Assembly (NCBI GenBank): GCA_900758075.1
Contig: CAAEQF010000098.1
Location: forward strand, 1 to 5,380
Source of the DNA: Coriobacteriia bacterium
Lineage (GTDB): Bacteria; Actinomycetota; Coriobacteriia; Coriobacteriales; QAMH01
DNA length: 5,380 nt
Direction of reading: 5' to 3'
The first letter of the stretch is position 1, and the number at the start of each line of letters is the position of its first letter. The notes beneath the pieces are model-generated. The model was not told the DNA's origin, did no database searches, and was given only the letters and a program-made list of their open reading frames with translations. Of this stretch, positions 1 to 4,961 are shown piece after piece. The position numbers and the translations under genes were made by a program.

Positions 1-12
1 CGGGGCGTCCCT

Positions 13-31
13 TCGTGCCAAAGTGGCACGA
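13..31 (-). terminator. Hairpin downstream of the two-gene minus-strand operon
   Basis: A perfect 8-bp stem, TCGTGCCA paired with TGGCACGA, encloses a 3-base loop (AAG). On the minus strand it begins 24 bases after the TAG stop of the 455-aa gene, which is where an operon terminator would sit. No U-run follows it on the minus strand (the next bases are AGGGACGCCCCG). It is therefore either a U-less terminator, as GC-rich actinobacteria often have, or a 3'-end stabilising hairpin. The stem is seen directly; the function is inferred. Confidence 0.5.
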
Positions 32-55
32 TACCCACGGCCCCTCGCCTCGCGC

Positions 56-1423
56 CTAGCGTTCGAAGAAGCGCAGGTACCTCTGGGGTGTCCCGTCTGG
101 TGCCGCATAGTTATCGAGCGAGAAGGATTTCCGTTCGCCCGCTGCGCTCATCTGGGCGTTTCGGTACCAGGCGAGGGTCTCCGCGATGCCATCGCCATTC
201 CATACGTTCGTGAGCAGATCGCAGCTTTCCCTGACGATTCGCTCGATGTCGTGACGCCGTCTCTTCGGGGCGGCGCTTCCGGTCTCGGGGCTGGTGAGCT
301 CTGTGAAGGCCTCGAACCTTCTTGCCGCGCCCGTCTCGACGAGCAGCGCCGGAATACACCTGTTCTCGGCGAGTGTCGCTCGTTCCCTCTCGCTCAGCGA
401 GTTCTCGTGTCCCCTGAACCAGCCCTCGCCAAAAAGGTAGAGGCCAATACCGGATTCCCCGTCGACGAGGAGGGGGATCAGGACATCGTCTCCTGTGATG
501 CGCGCGTTGTTTCGATCCCGCTTCACGACGCTTATCATCTGCTTGATGTCTTTGCCTACGGCCTCGAGGTCGGTGCCGGTTCTGTCGCCTTCCCCCAACG
601 GAGAAAAACGCCTGCTCCACAACTCGACAAGCTTCAAGTCGATGTTCTGGGATTTTATTACGGTGCTCTGCGGTGTCGGAGTTGACCCGCCAAAGCCGGA
701 GTTTTCGAGCCAGCGTTTCGCTTGAATGCTGACCTGCGGGAACACCGCGCGTTTCAATTCTGGCATCATTGTCTGGGGCGAAGCTTCGAGCGCTATCCTC
801 AGTTCGACTGCCGCATCTTCGGGCATGCCGTCTTGTTGGGCACGACTACACTGCTCTGTGATGCTCTCGGCACGGATTGCCAGCGCTTTCATCGCCGCGT
901 TCATGTCACGCTCGTTACCGCCTTCGTTTGCATTGCCAAGGAGCAGGTCCTCGAACCACTCGATTGTGCGCGCGCTTTTTGTGCCGGCGGAGTACTTGGC
1001 GAGCATCTCTGCCAAGAGGTCGGATACGAGCTGGTCGCTGAGGCTGCTCGCCGTGCGGCCGATGTCCTCGCTCGCTTCGGCAAGCAGGAGGCGTTGCTTC
1101 TTGGACGAGATGCGCTCGAACGATTCGGGTTTTGCATCGGCGATTTCTGCAAGCAGAAGCGGCAGGCACTTGTATTTAGAGAGTTGCCCTGCTTTATCAT
1201 CACGTAGCAATGTATCGATAATCAGGGCGACGAGCGCATTTTTCTTGCCGAGAAGCAAAAGGCGCTTCGACTGCACACGGAAGTGATGCCAGCTTTCGTC
1301 GAGGAAGTACTCGAACAGTATGGAGCCTTCGCCTTGAACCCCCGTCTTCGTCTTCGGCCAGAAATCCGCGTGCAAGTCGTGCATGATGCGCGACCAGAGG
1401 TCCTCTTCTGATGGCAACGACAT
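56..1423 (-). CDS. Hypothetical protein, 455 aa, soluble, helical; second gene of the minus-strand operon
   Basis: I do not recognise this protein and assign no function. The start is supported by AAGAAGGGGG seven bases upstream. There is no signal peptide and no convincing membrane segment, so it is probably cytoplasmic. An N-terminal stretch (about residues 1-45) is rich in aromatics and contains FWPKTKTG. A long Leu/Ala/Glu-rich region (about 46-235) looks all-helical, with helix-like runs such as KRLLLLGKKNALVALIIDTLL. A Gly/Ser/Thr/Pro-rich linker (about 240-256, with GSTPTPQST) leads to a C-terminal domain (about 257-455). That domain holds an alternating hydrophobic segment (VLIPLLVDGESGIGLYLFGE, about 311-330), a basic patch (PKRRRHDIERIV, about 385-397) and a Trp-rich end (NVWNGDGIAETLAWYRN). 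The two-part build suggests a helical scaffold joined to a mixed alpha/beta domain. It sits 18 bases behind the 388-aa gene and is almost surely co-transcribed with it. The hairpin just past its stop suggests it is the last gene of the unit. Confidence 0.85.
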   Translation of the reverse strand: MSLPSEEDLWSRIMHDLHADFWPKTKTGVQGEGSILFEYFLDESWHHFRVQSKRLLLLGKKNALVALIIDTLLRDDKAGQLSKYKCLPLLLAEIADAKPESFERISSKKQRLLLAEASEDIGRTASSLSDQLVSDLLAEMLAKYSAGTKSARTIEWFEDLLLGNANEGGNERDMNAAMKALAIRAESITEQCSRAQQDGMPEDAAVELRIALEASPQTMMPELKRAVFPQVSIQAKRWLENSGFGGSTPTPQSTVIKSQNIDLKLVELWSRRFSPLGEGDRTGTDLEAVGKDIKQMISVVKRDRNNARITGDDVLIPLLVDGESGIGLYLFGEGWFRGHENSLSERERATLAENRCIPALLVETGAARRFEAFTELTSPETGSAAPKRRRHDIERIVRESCDLLTNVWNGDGIAETLAWYRNAQMSAAGERKSFSLDNYAAPDGTPQRYLRFFER

Positions 1424-1430
1424 AGAGATG

Positions 1431-1440
1431 CCCCCTTCTT
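1431..1440 (-). promoter_or_regulatory. Ribosome binding site of the 455-aa gene
   Basis: On the minus strand AAGAAGGGGG lies 7 bases before the ATG at 1423, inside the 18-base gap after the stop of the preceding gene. It fixes the start at the first Met (MSLPSEED) rather than Met14, and indicates independent loading of ribosomes in the middle of the operon. Confidence 0.75.
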
Positions 1441-1441
1441 C

Positions 1442-2608
1442 TTAGCGCGTGATGCGCGCTTGCGCCTGGGCGACGAGCAGATATACGGGGAAGAATATCG
1501 AATCGTCCTCGTAATGGCTGATTCCATGGTCGTCGAGCACGAGTCTTATCGAGTCCATCAGCCTCTGAGTGTCGATGGTGACCTCACCGCTCAGGATGCT
1601 CGCCGAAAAGACCTCGAAGCTGCGGCAGTACTTGTCGTGTCCCGAAAAGCCTTCGACGAAGGAGCCCGTGGCCTTTCTCTGCCCGGCGCGTTCTTCCTCG
1701 ACAAAATGCCATTCCTCAGCATCGCGCTCGGTGTTCGCGCCTTCCGGAGCCTGCATCTGCGCCGCCCGCTCGATTGCGAGGTGTTCGCTATACAGCCGGG
1801 CAGTGATTAGTCCTGCGCTGTAGGCAGTTTCAATACGCTCTGCCGGGCAACCCGCTATATCCAGATAGCTGTCGAGGGGCGCTTGCCGCATCATGGCGAG
1901 ACAGTTTTCTCTCTCAGCCGGTTCGACGAGCGAGGCCAAGGGGCGTCCCGACAGCAGCTCGTAGAGCTCTCCGAGTGCTGACAGGCAGCCGAGACTCCGA
2001 GGACGAGATGCCTGTGCGTTGTACAGCGTGAGCATCTCGAGAGGCATTTCTCCTGTGTGGAACCCCTTGCCGAGCTGCTCTGCCAAAATCCAACTGCTGA
2101 GAATTTCTTCTCGTGCGTAACGAATCTTCGGTGGCATCGCATCGAGCAAGTCGCAGATCCGCCCGACAGTGCCTATCGAAAACGGGTTGTTGAGCTCGGC
2201 AAAGAAAAGGCACTCCAGCAGCGCGCCGACGCCGTCTTTCTCAATACTGCTGAGTTCGATGGGAAAGCTTCCGGTATCGACGGCATGCTGAAATGCCGAT
2301 CGGTCTGCATCCGCGTAGCAGTAGGGCCCGTCGATGAGGTCCTGCAGAAGCTCTTTCTCATCGACCGGCTCGTCGAATTGCGCCTCTGCAGACAAGAACC
2401 ATCTTGTTCGGTCGAGTACGCCGTACACGTTGATGACGTCGTTCATCAGCAACGCGATGCTGTCTTTGCTTGGCGTGCCCTCCATTTTCTGCAATTGGAA
2501 GAGCGGCGTGTCGGCTCCGCTCAGCGCACGCGACAGAGCGGCGATGCGAGACTGGAATTTTTCGCGGCGCATGTCATACGCGTCGACTTTTCGAGGGGTG
2601 AGTTTCAT
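1442..2608 (-). CDS. Hypothetical protein, 388 aa, soluble, helical; first gene of the minus-strand operon
   Basis: I do not recognise this protein. The ATG at 2608 is preceded by a perfect AAAGGAGG. No signal peptide or clear membrane helix is seen, although the last 20 residues (IFFPVYLLVAQAQARI) are moderately hydrophobic. The N-terminus has a basic amphipathic segment (YDMRREKFQSRIAALSRAL, residues 11-29), then a predominantly helical body with many short Leu/Ala-rich helices (51-76, 86-93, 127-139, 148-158, 163-180). This looks like a helical-repeat or scaffold fold rather than an enzyme. A charged segment near residues 285-312 (ERDAEEWHFVEEERAGQRK) may be a surface loop. No Walker, zinc-finger or nuclease motif is visible. 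It heads the operon and is divergent from the membrane-protein genes. A protein partner role with the 455-aa product is plausible from the pairing but is inference only. Confidence 0.85.
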   Translation of the reverse strand: MKLTPRKVDAYDMRREKFQSRIAALSRALSGADTPLFQLQKMEGTPSKDSIALLMNDVINVYGVLDRTRWFLSAEAQFDEPVDEKELLQDLIDGPYCYADADRSAFQHAVDTGSFPIELSSIEKDGVGALLECLFFAELNNPFSIGTVGRICDLLDAMPPKIRYAREEILSSWILAEQLGKGFHTGEMPLEMLTLYNAQASRPRSLGCLSALGELYELLSGRPLASLVEPAERENCLAMMRQAPLDSYLDIAGCPAERIETAYSAGLITARLYSEHLAIERAAQMQAPEGANTERDAEEWHFVEEERAGQRKATGSFVEGFSGHDKYCRSFEVFSASILSGEVTIDTQRLMDSIRLVLDDHGISHYEDDSIFFPVYLLVAQAQARITR

Positions 2609-2620
2609 GTGCTGTGCTAC

Positions 2621-2628
2621 CCTCCTTT
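2621..2628 (-). promoter_or_regulatory. Ribosome binding site of the 388-aa gene
   Basis: AAAGGAGG on the minus strand is a full match to the anti-Shine-Dalgarno sequence. It lies 12 bases before the ATG at 2608, slightly longer than ideal spacing. It supports the chosen start, since no other in-frame ATG near it has such a site. Confidence 0.75.
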
Positions 2629-2670
2629 GGCGGTAGTGGTGTCACCGTGGGTCTAGGAATGAAGCCTTCC

Positions 2671-2752
2671 CGTTCCATATTTCGAGGATACCTAACTACG
2701 GTAATGAATACTTGTAAATATTACGAATTAATTTGATGCAGAGGGGTATAGT
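2671..2752. promoter_or_regulatory. AT-rich divergent promoter/operator region
   Basis: Base composition shifts sharply to AT between about 2671 and 2735, in contrast to the GC-rich genes on both sides, as expected for a shared divergent control region. A short perfect inverted repeat GTAA-ATA-TTAC lies at 2714-2724 and could be an operator half-site pair. On the plus strand TATAGT at 2747-2752 is a good -10 hexamer that would place the transcript start about 30 bases before the ATG at 2790. No matching -35 is seen at normal spacing. For the minus strand TTTACA (2718-2713) resembles a -35, but I found no convincing -10 at the right distance. The exact promoters therefore remain unassigned. 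Confidence 0.45.
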
Positions 2753-2771
2753 CCGCAGATACGACGACATC

Positions 2772-2783
2772 GGAGAGGAAGGG
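2772..2783 (+). promoter_or_regulatory. Ribosome binding site that decides the start of the 219-aa gene
   Basis: The purine run GGAGAGGAAGGG ends 6 bases before the ATG at 2790. The same frame is open upstream to a TTG at 2733 and an ATG at 2736. Those have no ribosome site, would add a poorly hydrophobic, unremarkable 18-19 residue extension, and would put the likely -10 box (2747-2752) inside the coding region. The start at 2790 is preferred. Confidence 0.7.
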
Positions 2784-2789
2784 CTTCAC

Positions 2790-3449
2790 ATGGGTTGGTT
2801 TTCAGATGCTTTCGAGATTGGGGCAGGTGCCACGCTGGGCAGTCTGGCCACGGTTGGGGCAGTCCACGTCGGCGCGAGCGTGCTGAGCGGAATCGATGCA
2901 AAGAAGTTCGCGGAGTACCGTGCGGAGCACTTCGACCCTGTCGTCTTCGAAGATCTTGACAATCTGCTTGTCCACAAAAGCCTTCCGGAGATTCCGTATC
3001 CCTTCCCCGATGCTGCTTCGGCTGCTGCGGAAGCGGCGGGCAGCTCATGGCAGCGCAAGGTGATTGTCGCGGGGCTCGCGGGCTCTCTCGTTCTCGCGTT
3101 TATCGGGCTGGGAATTTCGACGGAGGCATCCCTCAACTCTCTGTTTCAGTGGGGGATAGGGCTGTTCTGGGTTTTTGCCTTCTGGGGAATCGGAAGCCTT
3201 ATCGTAAAGGGGCTTAAAAAAGGCAAGCAGGCCATTGGCGACAAGACCTATCGCGAAAAGCTTGAAGCCGCGGGATCACGGTACTGGTACATTCGCGAGC
3301 ACGTGCGTCAGGGGCTCGCATCAGGGCAGATGGGGTTCAAAGATGCGATCAGAAAGCTTGCTGCCACCGATCTCGTGCAGCAGTTTCCCTACACGTTTGA
3401 CGAGATCGAGGCGCACGCGTTCTATTTCCAGCAAAATGAGCAGAAGTAG
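2790..3449 (+). CDS. Small membrane protein of unknown function, 219 aa
   Basis: Family not recognised. Starting at MGWFSDAF, the N-terminus carries a Gly/Ala-rich hydrophobic stretch (GAGATLGSLATVGAVHVGA, residues 11-29) with glycine-zipper-like spacing that may associate with the membrane. A soluble segment follows (about 36-75), then an Ala-rich linker (75-84) and two clear membrane helices (about 91-110 and 118-139) joined by a very short turn. A basic KGLKKGKQ right after the second helix argues by the positive-inside rule that both ends face the cytoplasm. The C-terminal 70 residues (about 150-219) form a helical soluble tail with aromatic clusters (YWYIREHV; FPYTFDEIEAHAFYF). It is the first plus-strand gene after the divergent control region and stands 85 bases before the zinc-ribbon membrane protein in the same direction. 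A joint role at the membrane is plausible but unproven. Confidence 0.8.
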   Translation: MGWFSDAFEIGAGATLGSLATVGAVHVGASVLSGIDAKKFAEYRAEHFDPVVFEDLDNLLVHKSLPEIPYPFPDAASAAAEAAGSSWQRKVIVAGLAGSLVLAFIGLGISTEASLNSLFQWGIGLFWVFAFWGIGSLIVKGLKKGKQAIGDKTYREKLEAAGSRYWYIREHVRQGLASGQMGFKDAIRKLAATDLVQQFPYTFDEIEAHAFYFQQNEQK

Positions 3450-3504
3450 CCGTCTTGCTGGATAAACGGCATGCGCGAGGCTCTGTGTTGAAAACGAATG
3501 CCGT
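3449..3504 (+). promoter_or_regulatory. Alternative hairpin arms between the two membrane-protein genes
   Basis: Three arms are visible. GCCGT (3449-3453) overlaps the stop codon, ACGGCAT is at 3466-3472 and ATGCCGT at 3498-3504. The middle arm can pair with the first (5 bp) or with the third (7 bp, 25-base loop), so the two hairpins exclude each other. No U-run follows either one. This could tune read-through or translation between the genes, or may be chance. The rest of the 85-base gap has a TTGAAA (3488-3493) resembling a -35 box, but only a weak -10 candidate (TGTAAA, 3513-3518, spacer 19). Confidence 0.25.
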
Positions 3505-3520
3505 CGCCAATTTGTAAAAA

Positions 3521-3527
3521 GGGAGAG
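3521..3527 (+). promoter_or_regulatory. Ribosome binding site of the zinc-ribbon gene
   Basis: GGGAGAG, preceded by an A-run, lies 7 bases before the ATG at 3535. It sets the start immediately before the first zinc-ribbon cysteines, so the whole metal site is kept. Confidence 0.65.
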
Positions 3528-3534
3528 AACGAAG

Positions 3535-4731
3535 ATGGCCCGTTATTGTCAGAAATGCGCTGCAAAGCTCAGCGCGGACGAAAAATTCTGCCCCGAATGC
3601 GGAACACCCACTGGGGCGCAGCAGGAAGAACAGACACCTCATGCGAAGAAGGCCGATGTGCGGGAGCAGAGGCGGGCGCAGCGGCGCGATGATCAGTCTG
3701 TAGACACTCCGCAAACGCAAAACGGCGAGCAGTCTGATAACCGGGTATCTGGAGATGCGCGGAGCCATGTGACCCGTGAGACGCAAGACGACATCTCGCC
3801 CGATTGGAACCGTACGGCTCGCGAGAACTGCAATTCTTCGCGATCCGACATGCCCCCTCGATCCAAGAACACTTCGTGGCGTTGGTCTGAGATACTCAGG
3901 CACAAGACGATACTCTGGATTGTCATCGCGGCTGTGATCTTCTTCTTGCTTGAAGAGCCTTTTGAGAGTATTGAGAATACCGTCAATCTCTGGCTGAACA
4001 CCGAGGTGGGAAATACCCATTCAACAATTGTGTACAACTTCGACATCGTGTTTTTGGGCGGAGGGGCGTTGCGCCTTATCTACTCGCCATTGTTGTCGCT
4101 TGTGCTCTTGAAGCTGTTCCTTACCGTGACGAGGCGGCCTGTTCCCGAAGAGGTACTCGATGCGCGCACGCCCGGAAAGTCCAAAGGCGGCTTCAAATGG
4201 CACGTCTTCTACAGTCTGTTCCTCTCGTATGTGGTCCTGTTCGTGCTGGTCACTATCACCAATCGCATCTCGCACACGTTTCTCGACTCCTCGACTGGTA
4301 CCGGTGTTGCCCTGGGGCTCCTGCTTGCATTGCTCGACTTCGTCCTTACCGGCGTGTTCTTCCGCTTGTTCAACAAGGCGATGATCGGGAAGTGCCGTTC
4401 GAACGACAAGCTGGTCTTTGAGATGAAGGCGGGGAAACATGTCGACGAGCTGCCTAAGAGCATGCGCGACGAACGCGACTTGGCGAAGGTGGTCGCTTGC
4501 TTGGAGAAGTACCGCGCCACTACCGTCAATGGGGCGGTCACCTATGTTCGCGTGCTCGACGCCATCAAGAAGATCACGATCGGAGCAGCCGTCGTGGGAA
4601 CCATCGTCGCGGCTTTGCTGATGATCGTTACCTTCGGCACAATCAACAGCGAGATCAGATCCTGGGAGGAGATGGCAGAAGAGGAACGCAAGAAGGCGTG
4701 GGTCGCCGATGCCATTCGAAAGTATTACTGA
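3535..4731 (+). CDS. Zinc-ribbon multi-pass membrane protein, 398 aa
   Basis: Seen directly: two CxxC knuckles at the extreme N-terminus (C5-x2-C8 and C19-x2-C22, in YCQKC and FCPECG) make a short Cys4 zinc ribbon of the kind found at the start of many bacterial membrane and regulatory proteins. A polar, Arg/Asp/Gln/Ser-rich, probably disordered linker follows (about 27-120). About five membrane helices come next: near 125-140, 171-196, 224-242, 257-279 and 347-368. Positive loops after helix 2 (RRPVPEEV to KSKGGFK) and helix 4 (KAMIGKCRSNDK) suggest a cytoplasmic zinc ribbon and a cytoplasmic 280-346 domain. The short charged C-terminal helix (EIRSWEEMAEEERKKAW) would then lie outside. Zinc binding is a family expectation, and the ribbon more likely serves protein contact or sensing than catalysis. 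No transporter or enzyme signature is recognised. It lies 85 bases downstream of the 219-aa membrane protein, perhaps in one transcript. Confidence 0.88.
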   Translation: MARYCQKCAAKLSADEKFCPECGTPTGAQQEEQTPHAKKADVREQRRAQRRDDQSVDTPQTQNGEQSDNRVSGDARSHVTRETQDDISPDWNRTARENCNSSRSDMPPRSKNTSWRWSEILRHKTILWIVIAAVIFFLLEEPFESIENTVNLWLNTEVGNTHSTIVYNFDIVFLGGGALRLIYSPLLSLVLLKLFLTVTRRPVPEEVLDARTPGKSKGGFKWHVFYSLFLSYVVLFVLVTITNRISHTFLDSSTGTGVALGLLLALLDFVLTGVFFRLFNKAMIGKCRSNDKLVFEMKAGKHVDELPKSMRDERDLAKVVACLEKYRATTVNGAVTYVRVLDAIKKITIGAAVVGTIVAALLMIVTFGTINSEIRSWEEMAEEERKKAWVADAIRKYY

Positions 4732-4750
4732 GGGAGATTAGCTTGTTAAC

Positions 4751-4786
4751 GGGGCAGTTTCATGGCGTTTCATGTAAAGCTGCCCC
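4751..4786 (+). terminator. Long interrupted hairpin after the zinc-ribbon gene
   Basis: GGGGCAG (4751-4757) pairs with CTGCCCC (4780-4786), TTT (4758-4760) with AAA (4776-4778) and CATG (4761-4764) with CATG (4771-4774). Single-base bulges separate the stretches and a 6-base loop (GCGTTT) closes the top, giving 14 base pairs. It starts 20 bases after the TGA of the 398-aa gene, so a terminator is the natural reading. Downstream is CCCCTAACTTCT, which is pyrimidine-rich but not a true U-run, so termination strength is uncertain. A second small hairpin, CAGGG-CTG-CCCTG, lies at 4802-4814 and repeats the GCTGCCC sequence of the first. Confidence 0.55.
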
Positions 4787-4828
4787 CCCTAACTTCTAGA
4801 ACAGGGCTGCCCTGATACAGAGGAGGCT

Positions 4829-4945
4829 ATGGCGAAGCTCTACAGGCGCGAGAGGTATCCGGGGCGGATTGCCCCCTCTACCGCGCCGGGCGCATCGGCA
4901 AGCTGAGTGCGACTTCGCGCTGAGAAAGGATGCGGCATCAAGCGC
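4829..4945 (+). pseudogene. Possible decayed N-terminus of an AAA_14/DUF4143-type ATPase (or a 25-codon small ORF)
   Basis: AGAGGAGG at 4819-4826 precedes an ATG at 4829 that opens a 25-codon ORF ending at 4906, beginning MAKLYRRERYPGRI. From memory, ATPases of the AAA_14/DUF4143 group often begin with a similar Tyr/Arg-rich segment (YRRERY-type) followed by a proline-aromatic motif and then a Walker A of the form RRCGKS. Here, after GRI, a different frame reads CPLYRAGRIGKL. Further on, TGCGGCATCAAGC (4932-4944) looks like the codons for CGKSS with two bases lost. Taken together this resembles a gene start broken by frameshifts, with the rest deleted. The match is by eye and memory, not a search. 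The alternatives are a genuine Arg-rich small protein or chance. The ribosome site is very close to the ATG (2 bases after GGAGG), and a hairpin overlaps the ORF. Confidence 0.3.
4845..4887. repeat. Large interrupted inverted repeat in the convergent region
   Basis: GGCGCG (4845-4850) pairs with CGCGCC (4882-4887), AGAG (4851-4854) with CTCT (4876-4879) and GGGGC (4861-4865) with GCCCC (4871-4875). A 6-base bulge (GTATCC) lies on one side, a 2-base bulge on the other, and the loop is GGATT. It could act as a bidirectional terminator or transcription roadblock between the convergent genes. It also falls inside the possible ATPase remnant, so its symmetry may be accidental. Confidence 0.4.
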
Positions 4946-4946
4946 G
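4916..4946 (-). terminator. Hairpin just past the stop of the AAA+ gene
   Basis: CGCGCT (4916-4921) pairs with AGCGCG (4941-4946). Inside it GATG (4929-4932) pairs with CATC (4936-4939) around a CGG loop. On the minus strand the structure begins 15 bases after the TAA of the AAA+ gene, a typical terminator position, but no U-run follows. A wider arm pair, CCGGGC (4886-4891) and GCCCGG (4948-4953), could enclose it. Confidence 0.35.
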
Positions 4947-4961
4947 TGCCCGGACGTTGCG

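Noticed and set aside
23..685. Plus-strand open frame of 220 codons opposite the 455-aa gene
   Set aside because: It is a mirror of the minus-strand gene in GC-rich DNA. It has no ribosome site, a Cys/Arg/Pro-rich unlikely protein composition, and no recognisable motif.
722..1207. Plus-strand open frames of about 160-190 codons (722-1207 and 726-1286) opposite the 455-aa gene
   Set aside because: They are antisense shadows without ribosome sites. The minus-strand gene has a strong start signal and sensible composition.
2638..2646. GGTG-T-CACC palindrome upstream of the 388-aa gene
   Set aside because: It is too short and has no meaningful loop. Such 4-bp arms are common by chance.
2057..2656. 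Plus-strand open frame of 199 codons opposite the start of the 388-aa gene
   Set aside because: It runs through the start and ribosome site of the real gene, has no start signal of its own, and its sequence looks like an antisense read.
3488..3518. A sigma-70 promoter (TTGAAA ... TGTAAA) before the zinc-ribbon gene
   Set aside because: The -35 is good, but the spacer is 19 and the -10 matches only 4 of 6, so it is not strong enough to list as a feature of its own.
3349..4020. Minus-strand open frame of 223 codons opposite the zinc-ribbon gene
   Set aside because: The plus strand encodes a clear zinc ribbon and membrane helices here. The minus frame is Arg/Leu/Pro-rich noise with no ribosome site.
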